Assembly (NCBI RefSeq): GCF_003675325.1
Contig: NZ_CP033073.1
Location: 5,952,001-6,016,000 of the forward strand
DNA from: Streptomyces dangxiongensis
GTDB lineage: Bacteria > Actinomycetota > Actinomycetes > Streptomycetales > Streptomycetaceae
Length of the DNA stretch: 64,000 nucleotides
Direction: 5' to 3'
Shown here: positions 42,248-51,926 of the stretch, piece after piece
How positions within the stretch are numbered: position 1 is the stretch's first letter
Layout: every line of letters begins with the position of its first letter
Notes under the pieces: generated by a model
What the model was told of the DNA's origin: nothing
The model's input: the letters and a program-made list of their open reading frames with translations, nothing else
The model's database searches: none
Position numbers and translations under genes: made by a program

Positions 42248-43030
42248 TCACGGCGATGCCGGCGGATACAGCGACCGCGGCAACTGCGAGGCCGCCGCGG
42301 TGTCCAGCAGCCACAGCGTGCGGGACCGGCCGTGCGCGCCCGCCGCCGGGGCCTGCACCTCGCCCGCGCCCGACAGGGCGATCGCCACGGCCTCCGCCTT
42401 GTCCTCGCCGGCCGCGAGGAGCCACACCTCCCGCGCCGAGCGGATCGCCGGGAGCGTCAGGGAGATCCGGGTCGGCGGGGGCTTGGGCGCGCCGTGCACG
42501 CCGACCACCGTGCGCTCGGTCTCCCGTACGGCCGGCAGCTCCGGGAAGAGCGAGGCCACGTGGGTGTCCGGGCCGACGCCCAGCACCAGGACGTCGAAGG
42601 CCGGCACCGAACCGTGGTCCTCGGGGCCGGCCGCCTTGGCCAGCTCCGTCGCGTACGCCTCGGCCGCCGCCTCGGCGTCCGAACCGTACGGGCCGTCGGA
42701 GGCGGGCATGGCGTGCACGCGCTCCGGGGCCAGCGGCACCGAGTCCAGCAGGGCCTCGCGGGCCTGCGTGACATTGCGCTCGGGGTCGCCCTCGGGGAGG
42801 AAGCGCTCGTCGCCCCACCACAGGTCGAGGCGGCCCCAGTCGACGGCGTCCCGGGCGGGCGCCGCCGCCAGCGCGGCCAGCAGGCCGTTGCCGTTGCGGC
42901 CGCCGGTGAGGACCACGGACGCGCTGCCCCGGGAGGCCTGCGCGTCCACGATCTTCGTGATCAGACGGGCCGCGGCGGCCTGCGCCATCAGCTCCTTGTC
43001 GCGGTGGACGACCAGCTGCGGTGTGTTCAC
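42248..43030 (-). CDS. pgl: 6-phosphogluconolactonase
   Basis: 260 residues of the DevB/SOL type. It hydrolyses 6-phosphogluconolactone in the oxidative pentose phosphate pathway. Signatures are SVVLTGGRNGNGLL, WGRLDLWWGDERFLPEGDPERNVTQAREALL, and VLVLGVGPDTHVASLFPELP (GxGxDGHxASLFP in most homologues; here PDTH replaces DGH, giving a slightly altered metal/phosphate loop). Near the C-terminus is RISLTLPAIRSAREVWLLAAGEDKAEAV. GTG 43030 overlaps the opcA stop as GTGA. Last gene of the tkt-tal-zwf-opcA-pgl transcript. Confidence 0.95.
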   Translation of the reverse strand: MNTPQLVVHRDKELMAQAAAARLITKIVDAQASRGSASVVLTGGRNGNGLLAALAAAPARDAVDWGRLDLWWGDERFLPEGDPERNVTQAREALLDSVPLAPERVHAMPASDGPYGSDAEAAAEAYATELAKAAGPEDHGSVPAFDVLVLGVGPDTHVASLFPELPAVRETERTVVGVHGAPKPPPTRISLTLPAIRSAREVWLLAAGEDKAEAVAIALSGAGEVQAPAAGAHGRSRTLWLLDTAAASQLPRSLYPPASP

Positions 43031-44106
43031 TTCGCCGCCGCCTTCCTCGCCGGGGCCTTCTTCGCGGTCCTGGCCGCCGCCTTCTTCGCGGGTGCCTTCG
43101 CGGCCTCCTCGACCGGCTCCGGCTCGGTGACGGGCGCCTCCGCCTCGGCGACGGACGCGTCGGCCGCCTGCTGCCGCGGAACCGTCGTCAGCCGCTCCAC
43201 GCCGTAGCGCAGCGCCGACGCGTAGGTGTCGTCCGGGTCCAGCCGGCGCAGCTCCTCCGCGATCAGCTCGGCGGTGTCCCGCCGCTTCAGCGCCACCGCG
43301 CGGGCCGGCTGGCCCTCGATGGTCAGCGTGGCCAGCGAGCCGTCGGCCCGGTCCAGCACGATCGGCCCCTGACTGGTGTCCATGCGGACCGCCGTCAGAC
43401 CGGGACCGGACGACAGCGACCGCTGCACGGGCACGTCCAGCCGGTCCGCGAGCCACATCGCCAGCAGCTCGCAGCTCGGGTTGAACTCCTCGCCCTCCAC
43501 CTCGACGGCCGTCACCTCGCAGGTGACCTGGTCCAGGGCCGCCGCCAGCATCGAGCGCCACGGCGTGATCCGGGTCCAGGCGAGGTCGGTGTCGCCGGGC
43601 TCGTAGGCCTCGGCGCGGGCCGACAGCTCCCGCACCGGATGCTCGGCGGCGTAGGTGTCGGTGACCCGGCGCTGCGCCAGCGCGCCCAGCGGGTCCTTCG
43701 CCGGGTCCAGCGGCCCGGTCACCGGCCACCACACGACCACCGGGGCGTCCGGCAGCAGCAGCGGCAGGACGACGGAGTCGGCGTGGTCGGCGACCTCGCC
43801 GTACAGCCGCAGTACGACCGTCTCTCCGGTGCCCGCTTCCACGCCCACCCGTACCTCGGCGTCCAGCCGTGAGGACGTGCGGTCGCGCGGGCCGCGGGAG
43901 ACCCGCTTGATGACCACCAGCGTGCGCGAGGGGTGCTCGCGCGAGGCATCGTTGGCGGCCTTCAGGGCGTCGTAGGCGTTCTCCTCGTCGGTGACGATGA
44001 CGAGGGTGAGGACCATGCCGACGGCGGGGGTGCCGATGGCGCGGCGGCCCTTGACGAGCGCCTTGTTGATCTCGCCGGCGGTGGTGTCGGTCAGGTCTAT
44101 CTTCAT
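43027..44106 (-). CDS. opcA: OpcA, glucose-6-phosphate dehydrogenase assembly protein
   Basis: 359 residues. OpcA is needed for activity or assembly of G6PD in cyanobacteria and actinobacteria and is normally encoded next to zwf, as here. It begins MKIDLTDTTAGEINKALVKGRRAIG, with VVVWWPVTGPLDPAKDPLGALAQRRVTDT, WTRITPWRSMLAAALDQ, and RRLDPDDTYASALRYGVERL near the end of the conserved core. The last ~45 residues are an acidic then Lys/Ala-rich tail (AEAEAPVTEPEPVEEAAKAPAKK, then AARTAKKAPARKAAAK), probably disordered. ATG 44106 overlaps the zwf stop as ATGA. Confidence 0.95.
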   Translation of the reverse strand: MKIDLTDTTAGEINKALVKGRRAIGTPAVGMVLTLVIVTDEENAYDALKAANDASREHPSRTLVVIKRVSRGPRDRTSSRLDAEVRVGVEAGTGETVVLRLYGEVADHADSVVLPLLLPDAPVVVWWPVTGPLDPAKDPLGALAQRRVTDTYAAEHPVRELSARAEAYEPGDTDLAWTRITPWRSMLAAALDQVTCEVTAVEVEGEEFNPSCELLAMWLADRLDVPVQRSLSSGPGLTAVRMDTSQGPIVLDRADGSLATLTIEGQPARAVALKRRDTAELIAEELRRLDPDDTYASALRYGVERLTTVPRQQAADASVAEAEAPVTEPEPVEEAAKAPAKKAAARTAKKAPARKAAAK

Positions 44107-45642
44107 GGCCGGCGCCAGCTCCGTCCGTCTCGTGCGAGCATCTCGTCCGCCTCGGCGGGGCCCCAGGTACCGGACCGGTACTGCGCGGGCCTGCCGTGCT
44201 TGTCCCAGTACTCCTCGATCGGGTCGAGGATCTCCCAGGACAGCTCGACCTCCTCCGTGCGCGGGAAGAGGTTGGCGTCGCCGAGCAGCACGTCCAGGAT
44301 CAGCCGCTCGTACGCCTCCGGGCTGGACTCCGTGAACGACTCGCCGTAGGCGAAGTCCATGGACACGTCCCGGATCTCCATCGAGGTGCCCGGCACCTTC
44401 GAGCCGAACCGCACCGTGATGCCCTCGTCGGGCTGGACGCGGATGACGATCGCGTTCGAGCCCAGTTCCTCCGTCGCCGTGTGGTCGAAGGGGGAGTGCG
44501 GGGCCCGCTGGAAGACGACCGCGATCTCCGTCACGCGACGGCCGAGCCGCTTGCCGGTGCGCAGGTAGAAGGGGACGCCCGCCCAGCGGCGGTTGTCGAT
44601 GCCCAGCTTGACCGCCGCGTACGTGTCGGTCTTCGACTTCGGGTCGATGCCCTCCTCCTTCGAGGTAGCCGATGACCTTCTGACCGCCCTGCCAGCCGGC
44701 CGCGTACTGCCCGCGCACGGTGCTGCGGCCCAGGTCCTTCGGCAGCCGAACGGCACCGAGCACCTTGGTCTTCTCCGCGGCCAGCGCGTCCGCGCCGAAG
44801 GAGGAGGGCTCCTCCATCGCGGTCAGCGCGAGAAGCTGGAGGAGGTGGTTCTGGATGACGTCCCGGGCGGCGCCGATGCCGTCGTAGTAGCCGGCCCGGC
44901 CGCCGATGCCGATGTCCTCGGCCATGGTGATCTGCACGTGGTCCACGAAGGACCGGTTCCAGATCGGCTCGAACATCGTGTTGGCGAACCGCAGCGCGAG
45001 TATGTTCTGGACGGTCTCCTTGCCGAGGTAGTGGTCGATCCGGAACACCTGGTCCGGCTCGAACACCTCGTGCACGACCTTGTTCAGCTCCTCGGCCGAC
45101 GCCAGGTCGTGCCCGAAGGGCTTCTCGATGACCGCGCGCCGCCAGGAACCGCCCGACTGGTCGGCCAGGCCGTGCTTCTTGAGCTGCTGGATGACCACCG
45201 GGAAGGAGCGGGGCGGCACCGACAGGTAGAAGGCGAAGTTGCCGCCCGTGCCCTGTGCCTTGTCCAGCTCCCCGATGGTGGCGCGCAGCCGCTCGAAGGC
45301 CTCGTCGTCGTCGAAGGTGCCCTGGACGAAGCGCATCCCCTGGATGAGCTGCTGCCAGACCTCCTCACGGAACGGGGTGCGCGAGTGCTCCTTGACCGCG
45401 TCGTGCACGACCTGGGCGAAGTCCTCGTGCTCCCAGTCGCGGCGGGCGAAGCCCACCAGCGAGAAGCCCGGCGGCAGCAGACCCCGGTTGGCGAGGTCGT
45501 ACACCGCGGGCATCAGCTTCTTGCGGGACAGGTCGCCCGTGACGCCGAAGATGACCAGGCCCGACGGCCCCGCGATACGCGGGAGCCGCCGGTCGGCCGG
45601 GTCACGAAGCGGGTTCGCTCCGGAACCGGAAACGGGTGACAA
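44103..45642 (-). pseudogene. zwf: Glucose-6-phosphate dehydrogenase, frameshifted (or sequencing error)
   Basis: The gene is full length, about 512 residues, but read in two frames. Frame 1 from TTG 45642 covers LVIFGVTGDLSRKKLMPAVYDL (NADP+ site), AVIEKPFGHDL, the catalytic FRIDHYLGKETVQNILALRFAN and AAGWQGGQKVIGYLE. Frame 2 continues with EEGIDPKSKTDTYAAVKLGIDNRRWAGVPFYLRTGKRL to the stop at 44103. The join needs CTCGAGGAGGAG; the minus strand has CTCGAAGGAGGAG, one extra A (plus-strand T at 44659-44660). As written, frame 1 runs on in the wrong frame straight into opcA, giving a false fusion ORF. The TTG lies one base after the tal stop. It makes NADPH and 6-phosphogluconolactone. Confidence 0.92.
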
Positions 45643-45643
45643 C

Positions 45644-46762
45644 TCAGCCCTCCGAAGGGGCGAGGCGCTCGAGCTCCGCCTGGGTCGACTTCAGGAGGTC
45701 GTTCCAGGACCCCTCGAACTTCTCGACGCCCTCCTCCTCCAGGACGCGCACGACGTCGTCGTACGCGATGCCGAGCTTCTCCAGCGCGTCGAGGTCGGCA
45801 CGCGCCTGCTCGTAGGTGCCGGCGACGGTGTTGCCGCCGATCTCGCCGTGGTCCTCGGTGGCCTCCAGCGTGGCCTCCGGCATGGTGTTGACCGTGTTCG
45901 GCGCGACCAGCTCGGTGACGTACAGGGTGTCCGGGTACGCCGGGTCCTTCACGCCGGTCGACGCCCACAGCGGACGCTGCTTGTTGGCGCCCGCCTTCTC
46001 CAGCGCGTTCCAGCGGTCGGAGGAGAAGACCTCCTCGTACGCCTGGTAGGCGAGGCGCGCGTTGGCGAGGGCCGCCTTGCCGCGCAGCCCCTTGGCCTCG
46101 TCGGTGCCGATCTCGTCCAGGCGCTTGTCGATCTCGGTGTCGACGCGGGACACGAAGAAGGACGCCACGGAGTGGATCCCCGACAGGTCCAGGCCGCGCT
46201 CCTTGGCCTTCTCCAGGCCGGAGAGGTAGGCGTCCATGACCTCGCGGTAGCGCTCCAGCGAGAAGATCAGCGTGACGTTGACGCTGATGCCACGGCCGAT
46301 GACCTCGCTGATCGCCGGGACGCCCGCCAGAGTGGCGGGGATCTTGATCAGGGTGTTCGGGCGGTCGACCAGCCAGGCGAGCTGCTTGGCCTCGGCGACG
46401 GTCGCGTGCTCGTCGTGGGCCAGCCGGGGGTCGACCTCGATGGAGACCCGGCCGTCCTGGCCGTCGGTGGCGTCGAAGACCGGGCGCAGGATGTCGGCGG
46501 CGTCGCGGACGTCCGCCGTGGTGATCATGCGGATGGCCTCTTCGACGGTGACCTTGCGGGCGGCGAGGTCCGACAGTTGCTGGTCGTAGCCGTCGCCCTG
46601 GGAGATCGCCTTCTGGAAGATCGTCGGGTTGGTGGTGACGCCTACGACGTGCTGCTGGTCGATCAGCTCGGCGAGGTTGCCGGACGTGATCCGCTTGCGC
46701 GACAGGTCGTCCAGCCAGATCGCGACGCCTTCCTCGGAGAGGCGCTTGAGTGCGTCTGTCAT
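45644..46762 (-). CDS. tal: Transaldolase
   Basis: 372 residues, the long actinobacterial form. It transfers a dihydroxyacetone unit between sugar phosphates in the non-oxidative pentose phosphate pathway. Motifs: [26 protein letters not shown], the Schiff-base Lys region [23 protein letters not shown], and [20 protein letters not shown]. Near the C-terminus [24 protein letters not shown] is typical of this subgroup. ATG 46762 ([12 protein letters not shown]) follows TAGGAGATG; an ATG three codons upstream is less well placed. It lies 32 bp after tkt and one base before zwf. Confidence 0.96.
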   Translation of the reverse strand: MTDALKRLSEEGVAIWLDDLSRKRITSGNLAELIDQQHVVGVTTNPTIFQKAISQGDGYDQQLSDLAARKVTVEEAIRMITTADVRDAADILRPVFDATDGQDGRVSIEVDPRLAHDEHATVAEAKQLAWLVDRPNTLIKIPATLAGVPAISEVIGRGISVNVTLIFSLERYREVMDAYLSGLEKAKERGLDLSGIHSVASFFVSRVDTEIDKRLDEIGTDEAKGLRGKAALANARLAYQAYEEVFSSDRWNALEKAGANKQRPLWASTGVKDPAYPDTLYVTELVAPNTVNTMPEATLEATEDHGEIGGNTVAGTYEQARADLDALEKLGIAYDDVVRVLEEEGVEKFEGSWNDLLKSTQAELERLAPSEG

Positions 46763-46794
46763 GGAATACATCTCCTACGTGTCGTGTGTGAGCG

Positions 46795-48897
46795 TCAGCG
46801 CTGGGCGGCGGCGAGGGATTCCCGCGCCTTGGCGGCCACGTTCTCGGCCGTGAAACCGAACTCGCGGAAGAGCACCTTGGCGTCGGCGGAGGCACCGAAG
46901 TGCTCCAGGGAGACGATGCGGCCGGCGTCCCCGACGTACTTGTGCCAGGTCAGTCCGACGCCCGCCTCCACGGCGACCCGGGCCTTCACGGACGGCGGCA
47001 GCACGGACTCCCGGTACCCCTGGTCCTGCTGCTCGAACCACTCCACCGACGGCATCGACACGACCCGGGTGGGAACGCCGTCGGCCTGGAGCTGCTCACG
47101 CGCCTCCACGGCCACATGCACCTCGGAACCGGTGGCGATCAGAATGACCTGCGCCTCAGCGCTCCGCCCTTCGGGCCCTTCGGCCTCGAACAGCACGTAG
47201 CCGCCGCGGGCGGCGTCCTCGTTCGGCTCGTAGGCCGGCACGCCCTGGCGGGTCAGCGCGAGACCGTGCGGCTGGCCCTTGCCGAACTCCTTGGTCCAGC
47301 GGCGCAGGATCTCGCGCCAGGCGATCACGGTCTCGTTGGCGTCCGCCGGGCGGACGATGTTCAGACCCGGGATCGCGCGCAGCGAGGCCAGGTGCTCCAC
47401 CGGCTGGTGGGTCGGGCCGTCCTCGCCGAGACCGATGGAGTCGTGCGTCCACACGAACGTCACCGGCAGGTGCATGAGCGCCGACAGGCGCACGGCGTTG
47501 CGCATGTAGTCGGAGAACACCAGGAAGGTGCCGCCGTAGACGCGGGTGTTGCCGTGCAGCGTGATGCCGTTCAGCTCCGCGCCCATGGAGTGCTCGCGGA
47601 TGCCGAAGTGGATCGTCCGGCCGTACGGGTTGGCCTCGGGCAGCGGGTTGCCCTCGGGCAGGAACGAGCTGTCCTTGTCGATCGTGGTGTTGTTCGACCC
47701 GGCGAGGTCGGCGGAGCCGCCCCACAGCTCGGGGATCACCGCGCCGAGCGCCTGGAGCACCTTGCCGGAGGCGGCACGCGTCGCGACGGCCTTGCCGGGC
47801 TCGAAGACGGGGAGCTTCTCCTCCCAGCCGGCGGGCAGCTCGCCCTTGGCGATCCGGTCGAACTCGGCGGCGCGCTCGGCGTCGCCGTTGCGCCACTCCT
47901 GGAACGACTTCTCCCACTCGGCCTTGGCCTGCCGGCCCCGGTCGAGCGCCTGGCGGGTGTGGGAGAGGACCTCGTCGGCGACCTCGAACGTCCGCTCCGG
48001 GTCGAAGCCGAGGACGCGCTTGGTGGCCGCGACCTCCTCCTCGCCCAGGGCCGAGCCGTGCGCGGCCTCGGTGTTCTGCGCGTTCGGGGCCGGCCAGGCG
48101 ATGATCGAGCGCATCGCGATGAAGGACGGCCGGTCGGTGACCCGCTTGGCCTCCTGGATCGCGGCGAAGATCGCCTTCGGGTCCAGGTCGCCGTTCTCCT
48201 GGGCCTCGACCCGCTGGACGTGCCAGCCGTAGGCCTCGTACCGCTTGACGGTGTCCTCGGACACGGCCGTCTCGGTGTCGCCCTCGATCGAGATGTGGTT
48301 GTCGTCCCACAGCAGGACCAGGTTGCCGAGCTTCTGGTGGCCGGCCATCGAGGACGCCTCGGCGGAGATGCCCTCCTGGAGGCAGCCGTCACCGGCGATG
48401 CAGTAGATGAAGTGGTCGAACGGGGACTCGCCGGCGGGCGCCTGCGGGTCGAACAGGCCGCGCTCGTACCGGGCGGCCATCGCCATGCCGACCGCGTTGG
48501 CGACACCCTGGCCCAGCGGGCCCGTGGTGGTCTCCACGCCCCTGGTGTGTCCGTACTCCGGGTGACCGGGGGTCTTGGAGCCCCACGTCCGGAAGGACTT
48601 CAGGTCGTCCAGCTCCAGGCCGAACCCGGCCAGGTAGAGCTGGGTGTAGAGGGTCAGGGACGAGTGGCCGGCGGACAGCACGAAGCGGTCGCGCCCGACC
48701 CACTCCGGGTCGGCCGGGTCGTGGCGCATCACCTTCTGGAAGAGCGTGTACGCGGCCGGGGCCAGGCTCATCGCCGTACCGGGATGGCCGTTGCCGACCT
48801 TCTGTACGGCGTCTGCGGCCAGGACGCGGGCGGTGTCGACGGCCCGCTGGTCCAGCTCGGTCCACTCGAGGTCTGTGGTGGTCGGCTTGGTGCTCAC
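46795..48897 (-). CDS. tkt: Transketolase
   Basis: 700 residues, thiamine diphosphate enzyme moving two-carbon units between sugar phosphates. The N-terminal domain has VQKVGNGHPGTAMSLAPAAYTLF and GPLGQGVANAVGMAMA; the ThDP/Mg site is GDGCLQEGISAEASSMAGHQKLGNLVLLWDDNHISIEGDTE; the pyrimidine domain has HFGIREHSMGAELNGI, VFSDYMRNAVRLSALM and WTHDSIGLGEDGPTHQPVEHLASLR. The C-terminal domain ends LFREFGFTAENVAAKARESL. Start GTG 48897. First gene of the pentose phosphate operon and divergent from ctaB. Confidence 0.97.
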   Translation of the reverse strand: MSTKPTTTDLEWTELDQRAVDTARVLAADAVQKVGNGHPGTAMSLAPAAYTLFQKVMRHDPADPEWVGRDRFVLSAGHSSLTLYTQLYLAGFGLELDDLKSFRTWGSKTPGHPEYGHTRGVETTTGPLGQGVANAVGMAMAARYERGLFDPQAPAGESPFDHFIYCIAGDGCLQEGISAEASSMAGHQKLGNLVLLWDDNHISIEGDTETAVSEDTVKRYEAYGWHVQRVEAQENGDLDPKAIFAAIQEAKRVTDRPSFIAMRSIIAWPAPNAQNTEAAHGSALGEEEVAATKRVLGFDPERTFEVADEVLSHTRQALDRGRQAKAEWEKSFQEWRNGDAERAAEFDRIAKGELPAGWEEKLPVFEPGKAVATRAASGKVLQALGAVIPELWGGSADLAGSNNTTIDKDSSFLPEGNPLPEANPYGRTIHFGIREHSMGAELNGITLHGNTRVYGGTFLVFSDYMRNAVRLSALMHLPVTFVWTHDSIGLGEDGPTHQPVEHLASLRAIPGLNIVRPADANETVIAWREILRRWTKEFGKGQPHGLALTRQGVPAYEPNEDAARGGYVLFEAEGPEGRSAEAQVILIATGSEVHVAVEAREQLQADGVPTRVVSMPSVEWFEQQDQGYRESVLPPSVKARVAVEAGVGLTWHKYVGDAGRIVSLEHFGASADAKVLFREFGFTAENVAAKARESLAAAQR

Positions 48898-49293
48898 CCT
48901 GGGTCAGGGCTCCTCTCCACATGTCGGTCGCCGGTCTTCGGGGCATACGCCCACCCGGCCGCCGGCGTGCTTGTCGCCCACCGGCCGTTGTCGAGCCTAC
49001 CCCCGCGAGGACGTGCGTTTTTTCGAGTGTTCACAGACTGCCGGGAGTCGGTGCGATCCGCCTCCCGACTGGCCGGGAAGGCATGTGGCACATGAATACG
49101 GAGCCGCTCATCTGACTGCTCAATCGAGCCTCTGTACGCACGTCCGAACGCCCCCGTCGACCGCCCCGTCAACACGACCCCACCCCCGCGAAGGCCGGGG
49201 TATGGGCAACGTCTAAAGTGGCGTGGTACGCGCGAGCCCTGGTCCCCGCTTCCCACGGGGAGGCTCGCTGGGATGTCTCTGTCAGGGGTGTGC
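48898..49293. promoter_or_regulatory. Divergent promoter region of tkt and ctaB
   Basis: This ~395-bp gap should hold the promoters of the pentose phosphate operon and of ctaB. It includes a T-run (CGTTTTTTCG near 49016), TAAAGT at 49214-49219 as a possible ctaB -10 without a clear -35, and TAGGCT (minus strand, near 48995) as a possible tkt -10. No gene of good coding character was seen. Confidence 0.4.
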
Positions 49294-50241
49294 GTGACGG
49301 CCGTCGAATCCCGTCCAGCGGGGGTGCTCGGTGCGAGCCAGGGCCCGGTTCACCGGCCGTTCGGGGCCCGTGTCAAGGCATTCGTGGCGCTGACCAAGCC
49401 ACGGATCATCGAGCTGCTCCTCATCACCACCGTCCCGGTGATGTTCCTGGCCCAGCAGGGCGTGCCCGACCTGAAGCTGGTCCTGCTGACCTGCGTCGGC
49501 GGCTACCTGTCCGCGGGCGGCGCCAACGCGCTGAACATGTACATCGACCGGGACATCGACGCCCTGATGGACCGCACCTCCCAGCGCCCGCTGGTGACCG
49601 GCATGGTCGGCCCGCGCGAGTGCCTGGCCTTCGGCATCACCCTCGCGGTCGTCTCCACCCTGCTCTTCGGCCTGACCGTCAACTGGCTGTCGGCCTGGCT
49701 GTCCCTCGGCGCGCTCCTCTTCTACGTCGTCGTCTACACGATGCTGCTCAAGCGGCGTACGTCCCAGAACATCGTGTGGGGCGGCATCGCCGGCTGCATG
49801 CCGGTGCTGATCGGCTGGTCGGCCGTGACCGACTCGCTCTCCTGGGCCCCGCTCATCCTCTTCCTGGTGATCTTCTTCTGGACGCCGCCGCACTACTGGC
49901 CGCTGTCCATGAAGGTCAAGGACGACTACGCGCGCGTGGGCGTCCCGATGCTGCCGGTCATCGCCTCCAACAAGGTCGTCGCCCGGCAGATCGTCCTCTA
50001 TAGCTGGGTCATGGTCGCCGTCTCCCTGCTGCTCACCCCGCTCGGCTACACCGGCTGGTTCTACACGGCGGTCGCGCTGGCCTCGGGCGGCTGGTGGCTG
50101 TGGGAGGCGCACGCGCTCCAGAACCGGGCCAGGGCCGAGGAGACGGGCGTGAAGCTGAAGGAGATGCGGCTCTTCCACTGGTCGATCACCTATGTGTCGC
50201 TGCTGTTCGTGGCGATCGCGGTGGACCCCTTCCTGCGCTAG
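49294..50241 (+). CDS. ctaB: Protohaem IX farnesyltransferase (haem O synthase)
   Basis: 315 residues, UbiA-type prenyltransferase with about nine helices. It adds a farnesyl group to haem B, the first step to haem A for cytochrome aa3. The first Asp-rich motif is [23 protein letters not shown]; the second conserved loop is [28 protein letters not shown], both typical of CtaB/COX10. I place the start at GTG 49294 ([10 protein letters not shown]), with AGGGG at 49283-49287; GTG 49288 and ATG 49273 are in frame. The haem A synthase gene ctaA is 2.5 kb downstream on the other strand. Confidence 0.95.
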   Translation: MTAVESRPAGVLGASQGPVHRPFGARVKAFVALTKPRIIELLLITTVPVMFLAQQGVPDLKLVLLTCVGGYLSAGGANALNMYIDRDIDALMDRTSQRPLVTGMVGPRECLAFGITLAVVSTLLFGLTVNWLSAWLSLGALLFYVVVYTMLLKRRTSQNIVWGGIAGCMPVLIGWSAVTDSLSWAPLILFLVIFFWTPPHYWPLSMKVKDDYARVGVPMLPVIASNKVVARQIVLYSWVMVAVSLLLTPLGYTGWFYTAVALASGGWWLWEAHALQNRARAEETGVKLKEMRLFHWSITYVSLLFVAIAVDPFLR

Positions 50242-50255
50242 AGCCCTCGTACACC

Positions 50256-50297
50256 GACGGGAGGGGTGCGTGGCCAAGGCCACGCACCCCTCCCGTC
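50256..50297 (+). terminator. Very strong hairpin after ctaB
   Basis: A perfect 20-bp stem (50256-50275 with 50278-50297, arm starting GACGGGAGGGG) around only two unpaired bases, 14 bp past the ctaB stop. Likely terminator; it also lies 34 bp upstream of the next gene. Confidence 0.85.
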
Positions 50298-50331
50298 GCC
50301 GTTCGGCCTACCCGTCGGTAGCATCCTGGCC

Positions 50332-50676
50332 ATGGCAGACACGCAGCAGGTTGACCCGAAGGCCGACGCCCGGACCGAGCGCACGGTGGCGAAGCTCGCC
50401 CGGCGGATCGGCGCCTTCTCCAAGGCCCACGGCGGTGCCGAGGGCCAGGTGGCCTACCTCGGCGAGCGCGGCGCCCGCATCGTCCTCGTCGGCGAGGACG
50501 GCGGCTGGGGGGACCTGGTGGCCCCCAGTTGCGCCGTCGCCGAGCGGGCGGTGCGCGCGTCCGGGATCACGGTCCACGAGTCCTTCGACGGCGAGTTCGC
50601 CGCGAAGGTGCGCACGGGCCCCTACGAGTGGAAGCGGATGGCCGGCATCCAGGTGGGCGGCCCCGCCAACGGCTGA
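50332..50676 (+). CDS. Conserved hypothetical protein, small actinobacterial family
   Basis: 114 residues, soluble, no signal or membrane segment. I do not recognise a characterised family. It begins MADTQQVDPKADARTERTVAKLARRIG and has an alternating beta-like core (VAYLGERGARIVLVGEDGGWGDLVAP), then AERAVRASGITVHESFDGEFAAKVRTGPYEWKRMAG. Codon usage is typical for the region. It sits alone after the ctaB terminator, 104 bp before the amidohydrolase-like gene. ATG 50332 is 34 bp beyond the hairpin, so any promoter must be within that short stretch or in the hairpin itself. Confidence 0.75.
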   Translation: MADTQQVDPKADARTERTVAKLARRIGAFSKAHGGAEGQVAYLGERGARIVLVGEDGGWGDLVAPSCAVAERAVRASGITVHESFDGEFAAKVRTGPYEWKRMAGIQVGGPANG

Positions 50677-50780
50677 GCCGAGGCGCGGGCCACCGCGCGC
50701 GGGGCCCGGCCGCGACCTCGGACCCCGTTCACCCGTTAGGACGTGCAAGGCAGCACAGCGCGTCCGCACGGGGAGCCGGA

Positions 50781-51887
50781 ATGATCGAAACGCCGTTCCT
50801 CGTGGACCAGTACTGCCACGGCGTACTGCGGACGGAGCTGGGCCTCGGCACCTTCGAGGCCCAGCTCTCCCGCACCGAGGGGCCCCCGGCGCCGGGCACC
50901 ACCCTCTTCGACACCCAGACCGGCTTCGCCGTACGGCGCTGGTGCCCGCCCCTGCTCGGCCTCGAACCGCACTGCGCGCCCGCCCGCTATCTGGCCCGGC
51001 GCCGCGAACTGGGCGCCCTGGAGGCGGGCCGCAGGCTGCTGCGGGGCAGCGGCATCACCACCTACCTGGTCGATACGGGCCTGCCCGGGGACCTCACAGG
51101 TCCCGGCGAGATGGCCTCGGCGGGGGACGCCGAGGCCCGGGAGATCGTCCGGCTGGAGCCGCTCGCCGAGCAGGTCGCCGACACCTCCGGGACCGTCGAG
51201 TCCTTCCTCGCCAACCTCGCCGAGTCCGTGCACGGAGCCGCGGCGACCGCCGTCGCCTTCACCTCCGTCGCGGGACTGCGGCACGGCCTGGCCCTCGCGC
51301 CGGAGCCCCCGGGGCCGGGGGAGGTGCGGGGCGCGGCGGGCCGCTGGCTGGCCGGCCGGCGGGTCGGCGGCGCGCTCACGGACCCCGTGCTGCTGCGGCA
51401 CCTGCTGTGGAACGCGGTCGCCTCGGGCCTGCCCCTGCAACTGCACGCGGGCCTCGGCGAGCCGGGCTACCGCGCCGACCGCACCGACCCGGTGCTGCTC
51501 ACCGACTTCATCCGGGCCACGGCCGGCCTCGGCACCGACCTGGTCCTGCTGCACGGCTACCCGTACCACCGCCACACCGCCCACCTGGCCGGCGTCTTCC
51601 CGCACGTCTACGCCGACTCCGGCGCCGCCCTGGTGCGCACCGGCGCCCGTGCGGCCACGGTCCTCGCCGAGATCCTGGAGCTGGCCCCCTTCGGCAAGAT
51701 CCTCTTCTCCACCGGCGCCCACGGCCTGCCCGAACTCCACGTCATCGGCGCCCGCCTCTTCCGCGAGGCCCTCTCCCGCGTCCTGGGCGGCTGGGTCGCC
51801 GAGGGCGCGTGGGTCCGGGCGGACGCCCAGCGGGTGGCCCGGCTGATCGCGGCGGACAACGCGCGCCGGGTGTACGGACTGGGATAA
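50781..51887 (+). CDS. Amidohydrolase-superfamily protein (FluG/amidohydrolase-2-like)
   Basis: 368 residues. The C-terminal half looks like a TIM-barrel amidohydrolase: LPLQLHAGLGEPGYRADRTDPVLLTDFIRA, LVLLHGYPYHRHTAHLAGVFPHVYADSGAAL and KILFSTGAHGLPELHVIGARLFREAL. These match the later His/Asp strands of the FluG-type group. The usual N-terminal HxH is replaced by VDQYCHGVL, so one metal ligand may be missing and activity is uncertain. ATG 50781 follows GGGAGCCGGA. It is followed after 39 bp by a nucleotidyltransferase gene on the same strand. Substrate unknown. Confidence 0.75.
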   Translation: MIETPFLVDQYCHGVLRTELGLGTFEAQLSRTEGPPAPGTTLFDTQTGFAVRRWCPPLLGLEPHCAPARYLARRRELGALEAGRRLLRGSGITTYLVDTGLPGDLTGPGEMASAGDAEAREIVRLEPLAEQVADTSGTVESFLANLAESVHGAAATAVAFTSVAGLRHGLALAPEPPGPGEVRGAAGRWLAGRRVGGALTDPVLLRHLLWNAVASGLPLQLHAGLGEPGYRADRTDPVLLTDFIRATAGLGTDLVLLHGYPYHRHTAHLAGVFPHVYADSGAALVRTGARAATVLAEILELAPFGKILFSTGAHGLPELHVIGARLFREALSRVLGGWVAEGAWVRADAQRVARLIAADNARRVYGLG

Positions 51888-51926
51888 GACTGTACGGCCG
51901 TACGCCCGGGCGCGGAGACTGGGGCG

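Noticed and set aside
43027..45642. 871-residue zwf-opcA fusion protein
   Set aside because: Results from the one-base insertion in zwf; separate zwf and opcA with an ATGA overlap explain the sequence better.
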